The notes: a model not told the origin generated them from the letters alone. Counted from the stretch's first letter, positions 52,459-63,934 are shown. The stretch: 64,000 nt of DNA from Pantoea sp. A4 (GCF_000295955.2 NZ_ALXE01000001.1:93257-157256), one strand, 5' to 3'. Translations and numbers: made by a program.

Positions 52459-53625
52459 ATGAACTTACACGAATACCAGGCCAAACAGCTGTTTGCGCGG
52501 TATGGCTTACCGGCACCTACTGGTTACGCCTGTACTACTCCACGTGAAGCAGAAGAGTCGGCCTCTAAAATTGGTTCAGGCCCGTGGGTAGTAAAATGTC
52601 AGGTTCATGCCGGTGGCCGTGGTAAAGCGGGCGGTGTGAAAGTGGTAAACAGCAAAGAAGATATCCGTGCTTTTGCTGAACACTGGTTAGGTAAGCGTCT
52701 GGTCACGTATCAAACAGATGCTGAAGGTCAGCCGGTAAATCAGATTCTGGTTGAATCAGCGACAGATATCGGTAAAGAGCTGTATCTGGGTGCGGTGGTT
52801 GACCGTGCAACCCGTCGCGTGGTGTTTATGGCATCCACCGAAGGCGGCGTTGAGATCGAGAAAGTGGCAGAAGAAACCCCACACTTGATCCACAAAGTTG
52901 CACTGGATCCGCTGGCAGGTCCACAGCCTTATCAGGGCCGTGAGCTGGCATTCAAGCTGGGTCTGGACGACAAGCAGGTTAAACAGTTCACCAAGATCTA
53001 CATGGGTCTGGCGACGCTGTTCCTGGAGCGCGATCTGGCGCTGGTTGAGATCAACCCACTGGTTATCACCAAGCAGGGCGATCTGGTTTGTCTGGATGGT
53101 AAACTGACTGCTGACAGCAACGCGCTGTTCCGTCAGCCAGAACTGCGCGAAATGCGTGACCCAAGCCAGGAAGATCCACGTGAAGCGCATGCAACACAGT
53201 GGGAACTGAACTACGTTGCGCTGGAAGGCAACATCGGTTGTATGGTGAACGGTGCCGGTCTGGCAATGGGTACCATGGACATCGTGAAACACCACGGTGG
53301 TCAGCCTGCTAACTTCCTGGACGTTGGCGGCGGCGCAACCAAAGAGCGCGTAACAGAAGCCTTCAAAATTATCCTCTCTGATGAAGCGGTAAAAGCCGTC
53401 TTTGTTAACATCTTCGGCGGTATCGTACGCTGTGACCTGATCGCTGATGGCATCATCGGCGCAGTCGCTGAAGTTGGCGTGAACGTGCCAGTTGTGGTGC
53501 GTCTTGAAGGGAACAACGCCGAGCTGGGTGCCAAAAAACTGGCAGACAGCGGTCTGAATATCATTGCAGCAACCAGCCTGACAGACGCGGCGCAACGCGT
53601 TGTTGCTGCAGCGGAGGGTAAATAA
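52459..53625 (+). CDS. sucC: Succinyl-CoA synthetase beta subunit SucC
   Basis: SucC is the nucleotide-binding beta subunit of succinyl-CoA synthetase, which makes ATP from succinyl-CoA. The 388-residue protein has an N-terminal ATP-grasp domain ([17 protein letters not shown]) and a C-terminal CoA-ligase fold with [10 protein letters not shown] and [10 protein letters not shown]. The stop codon overlaps the sucD start by one base (TAATG). Confidence 0.97.
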   Translation: MNLHEYQAKQLFARYGLPAPTGYACTTPREAEESASKIGSGPWVVKCQVHAGGRGKAGGVKVVNSKEDIRAFAEHWLGKRLVTYQTDAEGQPVNQILVESATDIGKELYLGAVVDRATRRVVFMASTEGGVEIEKVAEETPHLIHKVALDPLAGPQPYQGRELAFKLGLDDKQVKQFTKIYMGLATLFLERDLALVEINPLVITKQGDLVCLDGKLTADSNALFRQPELREMRDPSQEDPREAHATQWELNYVALEGNIGCMVNGAGLAMGTMDIVKHHGGQPANFLDVGGGATKERVTEAFKIILSDEAVKAVFVNIFGGIVRCDLIADGIIGAVAEVGVNVPVVVRLEGNNAELGAKKLADSGLNIIAATSLTDAAQRVVAAAEGK

Positions 53626-54500
53626 TGTCCATTTTGATCGACAAAAACACCAAAGTTATCTGCCAGGGCTTCACTGGCGGCCAGGGTACATTCCACTCTG
53701 AACAGGCTCTGGCCTACGGCACACAGCTGGTTGGCGGTGTAACTCCTGGTAAAGGCGGTACTGAGCATCTGGGTCTGCCAGTGTTCAACACCGTGCGTGA
53801 AGCAGTTGAAGCCACAGGTGCAACTGCATCTGTCATCTATGTACCAGCACCGTTCTGCAAAGACGGTATCCTGGAAGCTATCGATGCAGGCATCAAACTG
53901 ATCATCACCATCACTGAAGGCATCCCGACCCTGGATATGCTGACCGTGAAAGTGAAGCTGGATGAAGCCGGTGTGCGCATGATCGGCCCGAACTGCCCAG
54001 GTGTGATCACCCCAGGCGAGTGCAAAATCGGCATCATGCCAGGTCATATTCATAAGCCAGGCCGTGTAGGGATCGTTTCCCGCTCAGGTACGCTGACTTA
54101 TGAAGCAGTGAAACAGACCACAGATATTGGCTACGGCCAGTCTACCTGTGTGGGCATCGGTGGTGACCCGATCCCAGGTTCAAACTTCATTGATATCCTG
54201 AAGCTGTTCCAGGAAGATCCACAGACTGAAGCGATCGTTATGATCGGTGAGATCGGTGGTAGCGCTGAAGAAGAAGCAGCAGCTTACATCAAAGCCAACG
54301 TAACCAAACCTGTTGTAGGTTACATCGCGGGTGTGACTGCGCCTAAAGGCAAACGTATGGGCCACGCGGGCGCCATCATTGCCGGTGGTAAAGGTACTGC
54401 GGATGAGAAATTCGCTGCACTGGAAGCCGCTGGTGTCAAAACCGTGCGCAGCCTGGCTGACATCGGTGATGCAGTGAAAGCCGTTCTGCCAGCAAAATAA
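53625..54500 (+). CDS. sucD: Succinyl-CoA synthetase alpha subunit SucD
   Basis: SucD is the alpha subunit that binds CoA and is phosphorylated during catalysis. The 291-residue protein has the Rossmann-type CoA domain ([14 protein letters not shown]), [10 protein letters not shown] and the phospho-histidine His247 in [10 protein letters not shown]. It is coupled to sucC by a one-base overlap and followed by a terminator. Confidence 0.97.
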   Translation: MSILIDKNTKVICQGFTGGQGTFHSEQALAYGTQLVGGVTPGKGGTEHLGLPVFNTVREAVEATGATASVIYVPAPFCKDGILEAIDAGIKLIITITEGIPTLDMLTVKVKLDEAGVRMIGPNCPGVITPGECKIGIMPGHIHKPGRVGIVSRSGTLTYEAVKQTTDIGYGQSTCVGIGGDPIPGSNFIDILKLFQEDPQTEAIVMIGEIGGSAEEEAAAYIKANVTKPVVGYIAGVTAPKGKRMGHAGAIIAGGKGTADEKFAALEAAGVKTVRSLADIGDAVKAVLPAK

Positions 54501-54522
54501 TCTCGCCTTAGTGCGTTGAAAC

Positions 54523-54549
54523 AGGGTCATCTAAGGATGGCCCTTTTTT
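54523..54549 (+). terminator. sucD operon terminator
   Basis: AGGGTCAT (54523-54530) pairs with ATGGCCCT (54537-54544), with one G-U pair, and runs into six T residues. It lies 22 bp after sucD. Confidence 0.85.
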
Positions 54550-55036
54550 ATGCGCGCGATATACCCACGGTTGCGCGCGCTGATTAGCCACATTGACGTT
54601 AACCCATCGCGCGATTGGTAACCTTTTTTCGACAACCCGCATCAGAAAATCACAGCAGATTAACAACTCACCGTTAGCAACATTTCTGGAAGTTTTATAC
54701 CTTAATCTGGATCAATTTTACGCAAATTATAAAAAACTATACCGCTGGCTTAAGCACACATATTGCGATTAAATTGCGCTGAATCAGGATGCTATATCTA
54801 TTTTTATCAATGGTTTGAAGGTGGTTTATTTTAAGCGGTGTTAATCAATTAAGCCATGCTTAGTTTTAATGCGGCTATTTCAGGGAATTTTAATCCTCTT
54901 TACTTGTTATTCAGTATTCAGTCGTCTTCCATTCTGAAGATAAGAGAACTGGAATAAATAATCAGTCGTTCCTGGCGTGTCACTCTTATAAATACCGTTA
55001 ATAAGAGCCGCGTCAATCCCGGAGCAAGGAGTCACT
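54550..55036 (+). other. cydA control region
   Basis: These AT-rich bases before cydA hold no supported gene. E. coli cydAB is activated by ArcA and repressed by FNR. TTAATCTGGATCAA at 54702-54715 differs from the FNR consensus (TTGAT-N4-ATCAA) at one position. TGTTAATCAATTA near 54840 resembles an ArcA box. I could not fix the transcript start. Confidence 0.5.
54702..54715. promoter_or_regulatory. FNR-like site upstream of cydA
   Basis: TTAATCTGGATCAA matches the dyad TTGAT-N4-ATCAA except for one base. FNR repression of cydAB under strict anoxia is established in E. coli; occupancy here is inference. Confidence 0.45.
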
Positions 55037-56608
55037 ATGTTAGATATTGTTGAACTCTCGCGGTTACAGTTTGCCTTAACGGCGATGTACCACTTCCTGT
55101 TTGTCCCGCTGACGCTGGGTATGGCTTTCCTGCTGGCCATCATGGAAACCGTCTACGTCATGTCGGGTAAGCAGATCTACAAAGACATGACCAAATTCTG
55201 GGGTAAGTTATTCGGGATTAACTTCGCGCTGGGTGTGGCGACCGGTCTGACGATGGAGTTTCAGTTCGGCACCAACTGGTCCTATTACTCGCACTATGTC
55301 GGCGATATATTTGGTGCGCCATTAGCGATAGAAGGGCTAATGGCATTCTTCCTCGAATCCACCTTTGTCGGCTTGTTCTTCTTTGGCTGGGATCGTCTGA
55401 GTAAAATCCAGCACCTTACCGTCACCTGGCTGGTGGCGCTGGGTTCAAATATGTCAGCCCTGTGGATTCTGGTCGCCAATGGCTGGATGCAGAACCCCAT
55501 CGCCTCGGAATTTAATTTCGAAACCATGCGAATGGAAATGCTGAGTTTCTCTGAGCTGGTGTTTAACCCGGTGGCGCAGGTGAAATTTGTGCATACCGTG
55601 GCGGCGGGATACACCACCGGGGCGATGTTTATTCTCAGCATCAGTGCCTGGTATCTGCTAAAGGGCAGGGATGTGGCCTTTGCCAAACGTTCGTTCGCTA
55701 TCGCAGCGAGTTTTGGCATGGCGGCCATTCTCTCCGTCATTGTGCTGGGTGATGAGTCCGGTTATGAAGTGGGGGATGTGCAAAAAACCAAACTGGCCGC
55801 GATTGAAGCCGAGTGGGAAACCCAACCGGCTCCGGCGGCTTTCACGCTGTTTGGCCTGCCCGATCAGCAAGCTCAGGAGAACCGCTACGCCGTGCAGATC
55901 CCCTGGTTGTTGGGGCTGATCGCCACACGATCCCTGGATCAGCCGGTATTGGGTCTGAAAGACCTGCTTCAGCAGCATGAAGTTCGCATTCGCAATGGCA
56001 TGAAGGCTTACGCGCTGCTTAATGAACTGCGTGCGGGTAGCCGTGATCCCGCCGTACGCAGTGAGTTTGAACAGAGCAAAGGCGATCTCGGTTATGGGCT
56101 GCTGCTGAAGCGCTACACCGATAATGTCAGTCATGCCACTGAGGCACAGATCCATCAGGCAACGCAGGATTCCATTCCCCGCGTGGCACCGCTCTACTTT
56201 GCATTCCGCATTATGGTGCTGGGTGGCGTGATTATGCTGGTGGTGATAAGCCTCGCGTTCTGGAGTGTGATCCGCAATCGCATCGGCAAATCGCGCCGGT
56301 TGCTGAAAACGCTGCTCTACTGTTTGCCAGTCCCGTGGATTGCCATTGAGGCGGGGTGGTTTGTGGCGGAGTATGGCCGCCAACCCTGGGCGATAGGTGA
56401 GGTGTTGCCGACGGCGGTGGCCAGCTCATCTCTTGCGGTGGGGGATGTGTTGTTCTCCATGATTCTGATCTGCGGTCTCTACACCCTGTTCCTGATCGCA
56501 GAAATGTACCTGATGTTTAAATTCGCGCGCCTTGGTCCCAGCAGTCTGAAAACCGGCCGATATCATCACGAGCAAATTTCCCTCTCTCAACAGCCCCTGC
56601 GTGGATAA
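55037..56608 (+). CDS. cydA: Cytochrome bd-I ubiquinol oxidase subunit I CydA
   Basis: CydA is the catalytic subunit of the high-affinity quinol oxidase cytochrome bd-I, binding hemes b558, b595 and d. The 523-residue chain is co-linear with E. coli CydA: His19 (MYHFLF), a second heme histidine near residue 186 ([10 protein letters not shown]), the long periplasmic Q-loop with [13 protein letters not shown], and [12 protein letters not shown]. Many membrane spans are visible. cydB follows after 12 bp. Confidence 0.96.
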   Translation: MLDIVELSRLQFALTAMYHFLFVPLTLGMAFLLAIMETVYVMSGKQIYKDMTKFWGKLFGINFALGVATGLTMEFQFGTNWSYYSHYVGDIFGAPLAIEGLMAFFLESTFVGLFFFGWDRLSKIQHLTVTWLVALGSNMSALWILVANGWMQNPIASEFNFETMRMEMLSFSELVFNPVAQVKFVHTVAAGYTTGAMFILSISAWYLLKGRDVAFAKRSFAIAASFGMAAILSVIVLGDESGYEVGDVQKTKLAAIEAEWETQPAPAAFTLFGLPDQQAQENRYAVQIPWLLGLIATRSLDQPVLGLKDLLQQHEVRIRNGMKAYALLNELRAGSRDPAVRSEFEQSKGDLGYGLLLKRYTDNVSHATEAQIHQATQDSIPRVAPLYFAFRIMVLGGVIMLVVISLAFWSVIRNRIGKSRRLLKTLLYCLPVPWIAIEAGWFVAEYGRQPWAIGEVLPTAVASSSLAVGDVLFSMILICGLYTLFLIAEMYLMFKFARLGPSSLKTGRYHHEQISLSQQPLRG

Positions 56609-56620
56609 AGGAGCAACACG

Positions 56621-57760
56621 ATGTTTGACTACGAAGTATTGCGCTTTGTCTGGTGGCTGCTGGTGGGCATTTTGCTGATCGGTTTCGCGGTGACAGACGG
56701 CTTTGATATGGGCGTTGGCATGTTAACCCGTTTCCTCGGGCGCAATGACAATGAACGCCGCATCATGATTAACAGTATTGCACCCCACTGGGATGGCAAT
56801 CAGGTGTGGTTGATCACCGCCGGTGGCGCACTGTTTGCGGCCTGGCCGATGGTGTATGCCGCCGCCTTTTCCGGTTTCTATGTGGCGATGATTCTGGTGC
56901 TTTCCGCACTGTTCTTTCGCCCGGTCGGCTTTGACTACCGTTCAAAAATTGAAGATGCGCGCTGGCGCGGCATGTGGGACTGGGGCATTTTCATTGGCAG
57001 CTTTGTCCCGCCGCTGGTGATCGGTGTCGCGTTCGGCAACTTGCTGCAGGGCGTGCCATTCCATGCGGATGAGTATCTGCGTCTCTTCTATACCGGCAAT
57101 TTCTTCCAGTTGCTGAATCCGTTTGGGTTATTAGCGGGTGTCATCAGCGTCGCGATGATCCTGACTCAGGGAGCAACCTATTTACAGATGCGCACGCAGG
57201 GTGAGTTGCGACTGCGCAGTCGCCTCACTGCGCAGGTGGCTGCACTGGTGATGCTGGTCGCCTTTGTGGTGGCGGGTCTGTGGGTTAAATACGGCATCGA
57301 TGGCTATGTGGTCACCAGCGTGCTTGATCACCATGCTGCGTCTAATCCTCTGGGAAAAAGCGTGATTCGTGAGAGCGGTGCCTGGATGCACAACTTTGAG
57401 CAGTCGCCGTTGCTGTGGATCTTCCCGTTGCTGGGGGCGTTATTGCCACTGGTTACGGTGTTGTGTTCACGCCTTAACTGGGGTGCCTGGGCATTTATCA
57501 GCAGTTCGCTCACGCTGGCGGGGGTCATCATGACGGCGGGTATTGCTATGTTCCCGTTCATCATGCCGTCCAGCACCGTGCCGGATATCAGCCTGACAAT
57601 GTGGGATGCCACCTCAAGTCATCTGACGCTGACGATTATGACCATCGCCGCCATTATCTTTGTGCCGGTGGTGCTGGGCTACACCGGCTGGTGCTACTAC
57701 AAGATGTTTGGTCGCATCACCCGTGAAGATATTGAACGCAACACTCACTCCCTTTACTGA
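56621..57760 (+). CDS. cydB: Cytochrome bd-I ubiquinol oxidase subunit II CydB
   Basis: CydB is the second large membrane subunit of cytochrome bd-I, needed for assembly of hemes b595 and d. The 379-residue protein has the family N-terminus RFVWWLLVGILLIGFAVTDG and the conserved APHWDGNQVWLITAGGALFA segment. It is followed after 16 bp by the small cydX gene. Confidence 0.96.
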   Translation: MFDYEVLRFVWWLLVGILLIGFAVTDGFDMGVGMLTRFLGRNDNERRIMINSIAPHWDGNQVWLITAGGALFAAWPMVYAAAFSGFYVAMILVLSALFFRPVGFDYRSKIEDARWRGMWDWGIFIGSFVPPLVIGVAFGNLLQGVPFHADEYLRLFYTGNFFQLLNPFGLLAGVISVAMILTQGATYLQMRTQGELRLRSRLTAQVAALVMLVAFVVAGLWVKYGIDGYVVTSVLDHHAASNPLGKSVIRESGAWMHNFEQSPLLWIFPLLGALLPLVTVLCSRLNWGAWAFISSSLTLAGVIMTAGIAMFPFIMPSSTVPDISLTMWDATSSHLTLTIMTIAAIIFVPVVLGYTGWCYYKMFGRITREDIERNTHSLY

Positions 57761-57776
57761 GAACAGGAGATCAATC

Positions 57777-57890
57777 ATGTGGTACTTTGCCTGGATACTT
57801 GGCACGTTGCTGGCCTGTGCCTTTGGGGTGATCACCGCGTTAGCGTTGGAACACCTTGAAGAAAAATCAGCACCCGAATCCACCGAGTAA
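57777..57890 (+). CDS. cydX: Cytochrome bd-I small subunit CydX
   Basis: This 37-residue single-span protein (MWYFAWILGTLLACAFGVIT then ALALEH) is almost identical to E. coli CydX (YbgT), which stabilises the hemes of CydAB. AGGAG lies about 8 bp upstream of ATG 57777. An overlapping longer frame starting inside cydB is not homologous. The usual next gene, ybgE, is missing. Confidence 0.95.
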   Translation: MWYFAWILGTLLACAFGVITALALEHLEEKSAPESTE

Positions 57891-57915
57891 ATCCTGATTC
57901 AAGACCAAATAAACC

Positions 57916-57950
57916 GATGCTGGCGGTCGACTTCTGTCAGCATCCGGTCA
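57916..57950 (+). terminator. cyd operon terminator
   Basis: GATGCTG (57916-57922) pairs with CAGCATC (57938-57944), with a T-rich stretch (ACTTTTCTCC) shortly after. The hairpin sits 25 bp after cydX. Confidence 0.5.
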
Positions 57951-58080
57951 ACTTTTCTCCGTAAATCTTCGATGCTTTGTAACTGTTTGATAATTATTTT
58001 CTCCAGGTCCTGGCGACCCATTCCCAAGCCGATCTCACTTAAGTATAGTAGCAACGTTTAAAATGAGACCGGGATGTAGA

Positions 58081-59168
<1,088 letters not shown>

Positions 59169-59181
59169 TCAGAGGTAAACG

Positions 59182-59610
59182 ATGGCCAGAGTGCGTGGTC
59201 GCGGCCGTCGCGACCTGAAATCGGAAATTAACATTGTTCCGTTACTGGACGTCTTGCTGGTGCTGTTGCTGATCTTCATGGCAACGGCGCCCATCATCAC
59301 GCAGAGCGTGGAGGTGGATCTGCCGGATGCCACTGATTCCAAAACTGTCTCCAGTGATGATAACCCGCCCGTGATTGTGGAAGTCGCCGGGGTAGGGCAG
59401 TACAGCCTGGTCGTGGATCACGATCGTATGTCGCAGCTGCCACCGGAACAGGTGGTGAGTGAAGCGCAACGCCGTCTGCAAGCTAACCCGAAAACAGTCT
59501 TCCTGATTGGCGGAGCGAAAGATGTGCCTTACGACGAGATCATCAAGGCGCTTAACCTGTTGCATCAGGCAGGTGTTAAATCTGTCGGTTTGATGACGCA
59601 GCCGATTTAA
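59182..59610 (+). CDS. tolR: Tol-Pal system subunit TolR
   Basis: TolR is a 142-residue ExbD-like protein with one N-terminal membrane helix and a periplasmic domain that can bind peptidoglycan. Asp23 (IVPLLDVLLVLL) in the helix is the proton-carrying residue. It lies 13 bp after tolQ and 26 bp before tolA. Confidence 0.96.
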   Translation: MARVRGRGRRDLKSEINIVPLLDVLLVLLLIFMATAPIITQSVEVDLPDATDSKTVSSDDNPPVIVEVAGVGQYSLVVDHDRMSQLPPEQVVSEAQRRLQANPKTVFLIGGAKDVPYDEIIKALNLLHQAGVKSVGLMTQPI

Positions 59611-59636
59611 AGCCGAACCGTTTTTGGGAACCGAGA

Positions 59637-61025
59637 GTGTCGAAGGCAACCGAACAAAACGACAAATTAAAGCGCGCGATAATCATTTCGGTGATTTTGC
59701 ATATTGTTTTGATCGCGCTACTGATCTGGAGCTCGTTTAACGAGCACGTTGATTCCAGCGGTGGCGGCGGTGGTGGTAGCGATATCGCCGCCGTTATGGT
59801 CGATCCCGCGGCCGTCGTTGACCAGTATAATCGTCAACAAAATCAGCGTAGCGATAGCCAGCGCGCCGAGCAGCAGCGCCAGAAACAGGCGCAGCAGCAG
59901 GCTGAAGAGTTGCAACAAAAGCAGGCTGCCGAACAGCAGCGTCTGAAGCAGCAAGCTAAAGAGCAACTTCAGGCACAGCAGGAAGCGAAGCAGCAAGCCG
60001 CTGAACAGCAGCGCCAGGCCGAAGCTGCGGCTAAGCAGGCAGAACAGCAGCAGAAAGCCGCTGAAGCTGCTGCTGCCCAGGCGAAAGCAGATGCCAAAGC
60101 CGAAGCCGTAGCGCAGGCAAAAGCGGCTGAAGCCGCTAAAGAGAAAGCGGTCGAGCAGGCTAAACAGGCCGCTGCTGCGGCTGCCGCGGCAGCGAAGCAA
60201 CAGGCGGATGCCGCAGCGAAAGCCGCCGCAGCTGAAGCGAAAAAGCAAGCCGAAGCCGATGCGAAAGCCGCTGCCGCCGAGGCGAAGAAGCAAGCGGATG
60301 CCCAGGCAAAAGCCGCCGCAGCTGAAGCCAAAAAACAGGCTGAAGCGGATGCCAAGGCTGCTGCCGCTGAGGCGAAAAAGCAGGCGGATGCTGATGCTAA
60401 AGCTGCTGCTGCCGAAGCGAAAAAACAGGCGGATGCAGAAGCGAAGAAACAAGCTGCTGCTGAAGCTAAGGCTGCTGCAGCGCAGGAAGCCAAAGAGAAA
60501 GCCGCTGAAGAAGCGAAAGCTGCTGCGGCTCAGGCAGCGAAAGATAAAGCAGAAGCTGCGGCTAAGGCCAAAGCAGATGCCGCGGCGAAAGCCAAAGCTG
60601 CTGCTGCCGCAAAAGCCAAAGCGGCTGCGGCTGCGGAGAACACCGATGCCGTTGATGACCTGCTGGGTGGCCTCTCATCAGGTAAGAATGCGCCGAAAAG
60701 CGGTGCTTCTGCGGGTGCGGCTGGGCAGGGTAATCAGAAGAAAGCCGGTGCTTCTGGTGCGGAGATCAACTCTTACCTGGGTCAGGTCGTGGGGGCTATT
60801 CAGAGCCGCTTCTACGATGCGGATTCGTTTAAAGGCAAAGAGTGTAATCTGCGTATCAAGCTGGCACCGGATGGCTTACTGATTGATGTTAAAGCTGAAG
60901 GGGGCGATCCGGCGTTATGTCAGGCCGCTATCTCTGCTGCTAAACAGGCACACATTCCTAAGCCACCAAGCCAGGCGGTCTACGAAGTGTTTAAAAATGC
61001 CCCAATGCGTTTCAAGCCGGAATAA
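59637..61025 (+). CDS. tolA: Tol-Pal system protein TolA, enlarged domain II
   Basis: TolA spans the periplasm, linking TolQR in the inner membrane to TolB/Pal. This protein has 462 residues against about 421 in E. coli. It has an inner-membrane helix (about 14-32), a glycine run (42-47), a long Ala/Lys/Gln helical domain II (about 65-335) and the globular domain III (about 370-462) with Cys403 and Cys428. Domain II includes five consecutive 15-residue units at 195-269. The start is GTG 59637, which gives the E. coli-like MSKATEQNDKLKRAIII. Confidence 0.95.
   Translation: MSKATEQNDKLKRAIIISVILHIVLIALLIWSSFNEHVDSSGGGGGGSDIAAVMVDPAAVVDQYNRQQNQRSDSQRAEQQRQKQAQQQAEELQQKQAAEQQRLKQQAKEQLQAQQEAKQQAAEQQRQAEAAAKQAEQQQKAAEAAAAQAKADAKAEAVAQAKAAEAAKEKAVEQAKQAAAAAAAAAKQQADAAAKAAAAEAKKQAEADAKAAAAEAKKQADAQAKAAAAEAKKQAEADAKAAAAEAKKQADADAKAAAAEAKKQADAEAKKQAAAEAKAAAAQEAKEKAAEEAKAAAAQAAKDKAEAAAKAKADAAAKAKAAAAAKAKAAAAAENTDAVDDLLGGLSSGKNAPKSGASAGAAGQGNQKKAGASGAEINSYLGQVVGAIQSRFYDADSFKGKECNLRIKLAPDGLLIDVKAEGGDPALCQAAISAAKQAHIPKPPSQAVYEVFKNAPMRFKPE
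60219..60443 (+). repeat. Five 45-bp tandem repeats in tolA
   Basis: These encode five units of the pattern KAAAAEAKKQA(D/E)A(D/E/Q)A, residues 195-269 of TolA. DNA copies differ mainly at third positions. Variation in copy number here would change the length of the periplasmic helix. Confidence 0.85.
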
Positions 61026-61140
61026 TGCAGTATCTTGCGGCAGGTTGAACTATGTTTAGCTTGCCGTATTAGATTCTAAACCGTGGTTTTCAGGACAAGT
61101 GCGAATTATCGTGAACTGAGGTTCAGATAAGGGAGAGAAA

Positions 61141-62436
61141 ATGAAGCAGGCATTTCGTATTACGTTAAGCTTTTTTTTACTGCTGTGGGCAGCGGTTCTC
61201 CATGCGGAAGTGCGCATTGAGATCACGCAAGGTGTAAACACTGCACGTCCAATTGGTGTCGTGCCATTCCAGTGGGCCGGTCCAGGGGCTGCGCCAGAAG
61301 ATATCGGCGGGATCGTTGCCGCTGACTTACGTAACAGCGGTAAGTTTAATCCGCTTGATACGTCACGTTTACCGCAGCAGCCAACGACGGCGCAGGAAGT
61401 TCAGCCTGCTGCCTGGAGCGCGCTGGGTATCGACGCTGTCGTGGTCGGTAAAGTGGGTGCCAATCCAGATGGCAGCTATCAGATTTCCTACCAGTTAGTG
61501 GACACCGGAGGCGCACCAGGTACGGTACTGGCGCAGAACTCTTATAAAGTGACCAAGCAGTGGCTGCGCTATGCCGGGCACACTGCCAGTGACGAAGTGT
61601 TCCAGAAGCTGACCGGTATTAAAGGGGCATTCCGCACCCGTATCGCCTATGTAGTGAAAACCAATGGCGGCCAGTTCCCGTACGAGCTGCGTGTAGCAGA
61701 CTACGACGGTTACAACCAGTTTGTGGTCCACCGTTCGCCAGAGCCACTGATGTCACCAGCATGGTCACCAGATGGTTCTAAACTGGCTTACGTGACCTTT
61801 GAGAGCGGCCAGTCTGCTCTGGTGGTTCAGACCTTGTCTAATGGTGCCATTCGTCAGGTTGCGCGTTTCCCGCGCCACAACGGTGCTCCAGCCTTCTCCC
61901 CAGATGGCAGCAAGCTGGCGTTTGCCCTGTCTAAAACCGGCAGCCTGAATCTGTATGTGATGGATTTAGCCTCTGGACAGATCCGCCAGCTGACAGATGG
62001 CCGCTATAACAGCACTGAACCAGCATGGTTCCCGGATAGCCAAAGCCTGGCGTATACCTCGGATCAGGCCGGTGCACCACAAGTGTACAAAATCAACGTC
62101 AACGGTGGCGCTTCGCAACGCCTGACCTGGGAAGGTGCCCAGAACCAGGATTCCGACGTCTCTGCTGATGGTAAAACTCTGGTGATGGTGAGCACCAATG
62201 GTGGTGCGCAGCATATCGCCAAACAAGATCTGGATTCCGGGGCGGTACAAACTTTGTCCAACTCGTATCTGGATGAGACGCCAAGTCTGGCGCCTAACGG
62301 CACGATGGTAATCTACAGCTCTACTCAGGGGTATGGTTCCGTGTTGCAGTTGGTCTCAACAGATGGGCGTTTCAAAGCGCGTCTTCCGGCGACAGATGGT
62401 CAGGTCTCATTCCCTGCCTGGTCGCCTTATCTGTAA
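61141..62436 (+). CDS. tolB: Tol-Pal system beta-propeller protein TolB
   Basis: TolB is a periplasmic protein that binds Pal and is recruited by TolA, modulating the link between the outer membrane and peptidoglycan. The 431-residue precursor has a Sec signal peptide (cleavage after HA, about residue 22), an N-terminal alpha/beta domain and a six-bladed propeller. The propeller repeats are visible as [30 protein letters not shown] and [15 protein letters not shown]. Confidence 0.96.
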   Translation: MKQAFRITLSFFLLLWAAVLHAEVRIEITQGVNTARPIGVVPFQWAGPGAAPEDIGGIVAADLRNSGKFNPLDTSRLPQQPTTAQEVQPAAWSALGIDAVVVGKVGANPDGSYQISYQLVDTGGAPGTVLAQNSYKVTKQWLRYAGHTASDEVFQKLTGIKGAFRTRIAYVVKTNGGQFPYELRVADYDGYNQFVVHRSPEPLMSPAWSPDGSKLAYVTFESGQSALVVQTLSNGAIRQVARFPRHNGAPAFSPDGSKLAFALSKTGSLNLYVMDLASGQIRQLTDGRYNSTEPAWFPDSQSLAYTSDQAGAPQVYKINVNGGASQRLTWEGAQNQDSDVSADGKTLVMVSTNGGAQHIAKQDLDSGAVQTLSNSYLDETPSLAPNGTMVIYSSTQGYGSVLQLVSTDGRFKARLPATDGQVSFPAWSPYL

Positions 62437-62491
62437 TGCATGATAAATGCGTGTGTAAATACGTATAGCAAACAATAATAGGACTAAAACA

Positions 62492-63010
62492 ATGCAACTG
62501 AACAAAGTGCTGAAGGGCTTACTGCTGGCTGTGCCAGTTCTCGCGGTAGCGGCATGTAGCTCACACAAAAACAACAACAACGATCAGACTGGCGTTGGCG
62601 CAGACAACGGTGCTTACGGCGCTGGCGCTAACGGCGGCAACATGTCTTCAGACGAGCAAGCTCGTCTGCAGATGCAGCAGCTGCAGCAGAACAACATCGT
62701 TTACTTCGGTCTGGACAAGTATGACATCCAGTCTGAGTACGCTCAGATGCTGGATCAGCACGCGGCATTCCTGCGTAGCAACCCATCTTACAAAGTGACC
62801 ATCGAAGGTCATGCGGATGAGCGTGGCACGCCAGAATACAACATCGCGCTGGGCGAGCGTCGTGCTTCTGCAGTGAAAATGTACCTGCAGGGCAAAGGCG
62901 TTTCTCCAGACCAGATGTCTATCGTTTCTTACGGTAAAGAGAAGCCGGCTGTTCTGGGTCATGACGAAGCTGCATGGTCTAAAAACCGTCGTGCCGTACT
63001 GGTCTACTAA
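62492..63010 (+). CDS. pal: Peptidoglycan-associated lipoprotein Pal
   Basis: Pal is an outer-membrane lipoprotein that binds peptidoglycan through an OmpA-like domain. The 172-residue precursor has a lipobox (LAVAAC, lipidated Cys22). A Gly/Asn-rich tether is followed by the OmpA-like domain with [20 protein letters not shown], the diaminopimelate-binding loop. It lies between tolB and cpoB. Confidence 0.96.
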   Translation: MQLNKVLKGLLLAVPVLAVAACSSHKNNNNDQTGVGADNGAYGAGANGGNMSSDEQARLQMQQLQQNNIVYFGLDKYDIQSEYAQMLDQHAAFLRSNPSYKVTIEGHADERGTPEYNIALGERRASAVKMYLQGKGVSPDQMSIVSYGKEKPAVLGHDEAAWSKNRRAVLVY

Positions 63011-63019
63011 GAGAATCAC

Positions 63020-63820
63020 ATGATTAGTAACTTCAGACATCACCTGTTGGGTCTGTCGTTACTGGTTGGCGTAGCGGCCCCTTGGGCCGCTAATGCCCAG
63101 GCGTCAATCAGTAGCGTTGGCTCAGGCTCGGTCGAAGACCGTGTCACCACCCTTGAACGAATCACGAATGCTCAGGCACAGCTCATTCAGCAGCTGCAGC
63201 AGCAGTTGAACGATACCCAAAGCGATATCGATTCTTTGCGTGGGCAAATCCAGCAAAATACCTATCAGCTCAACCAGGCTGTTGATCGTCAAAAACAGAT
63301 GTATCAGCAGATGGATAGCATGAGCAGTGGCAGCGCAGCCGCACAGCCGGGCGCAGATGCAGCAGCAGCGGGCGCCGCAGCTGGGGCAGCCGCAGGCGCT
63401 GACAGCAGCACACCTGCACCTGCTGCGGCCGCACCGACGCAGAGCGGTGATGCCAATACCGATTACAACGCTGCCGTCTCACTGATTCTCGAAAAGAAAC
63501 AGTTCGATCAGGCGATTACCGCGCTTCAGGCGTGGGTCAAACGGTATCCGGACTCGACTTATCAGCCAAATGCGAATTATTGGCTGGGGCAGTTGTATTA
63601 CAACAAGGGCAAAAAGGACGACGCAGCCTACTATTTTGCCACTGTCGTGAAAAACTATCCTAAGTCACCGAAAGCCGCAGAGGCGTTGTTTAAGGTCGGC
63701 GTGATCATGCAAGAGAAAAACGACACCGCGAAAGCGAAGGCGGTTTTCCAGCAGGTGATCAAAGTTTACCCAAACAGTGAATCTGCAAAACTCGCGCAAA
63801 AACGACTCAATAGTTTGTAA
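63020..63820 (+). CDS. cpoB: Cell division coordinator CpoB (YbgF)
   Basis: CpoB is a periplasmic TolA-binding protein that coordinates outer-membrane constriction with PBP1B activity. The 266-residue precursor has a Sec signal peptide (cleavage after ANA, about residue 26) and a coiled-coil segment rich in Gln (about 40-95). An Ala/Gly/Pro linker (about 100-148) leads to TPR repeats in the C-terminal half (YNAAVSLILEKKQFDQAI, then two more). It is 9 bp after pal. Confidence 0.95.
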   Translation: MISNFRHHLLGLSLLVGVAAPWAANAQASISSVGSGSVEDRVTTLERITNAQAQLIQQLQQQLNDTQSDIDSLRGQIQQNTYQLNQAVDRQKQMYQQMDSMSSGSAAAQPGADAAAAGAAAGAAAGADSSTPAPAAAAPTQSGDANTDYNAAVSLILEKKQFDQAITALQAWVKRYPDSTYQPNANYWLGQLYYNKGKKDDAAYYFATVVKNYPKSPKAAEALFKVGVIMQEKNDTAKAKAVFQQVIKVYPNSESAKLAQKRLNSL

Positions 63821-63823
63821 TTG

Positions 63824-63880
63824 TGCTTACCATGACCAGTTTTCGTCTGAATTCTGGTCATGCTGCATGAAAGGTAAGCA
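63824..63880 (+). terminator. cpoB terminator with two-part stem
   Basis: CATGACCAG (63831-63839) pairs with CTGGTCATG (63854-63862). An outer pair TGCTTAC (63824-63830) and GTAAGCA (63874-63880) extends it. No long U-tract is seen. Confidence 0.5.
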
Positions 63881-63906
63881 TATGAACAAATTATTGAAAA
63901 ATAGGG

Positions 63907-63934
63907 TTGCGCCATCTCCGTAAATCAGTAATAT
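63907..63934 (+). promoter_or_regulatory. Candidate promoter of the tRNA-Lys operon
   Basis: TTGCGC (63907-63912) and TAATAT (63929-63934) are spaced by 16 bp. The GC-rich stretch right after the -10 (GCCGCCG) resembles the discriminator of stringently controlled stable-RNA promoters. The start would be about 45 bp before the tRNA. Confidence 0.4.

Noticed and set aside
52756..53595. 279-codon antisense frame opposite sucC
   Set aside because: A shadow of a highly expressed conserved gene, with no recognisable domain.
57660..57776. Longer frame for cydX beginning inside cydB
   Set aside because: Only the part from 57777 matches CydX; the rest is an out-of-frame reading of cydB.
60219..60443. 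Repeat array as a non-coding or CRISPR feature
   Set aside because: The repeats are in frame within tolA and encode a periodic helix.
59718..60493. Long antisense open frames opposite tolA (244 and 174 codons)
   Set aside because: They are a side effect of the Ala/Lys/Gln repeat codons in tolA; the products are low-complexity Phe/Leu or Ala/Ser strings.
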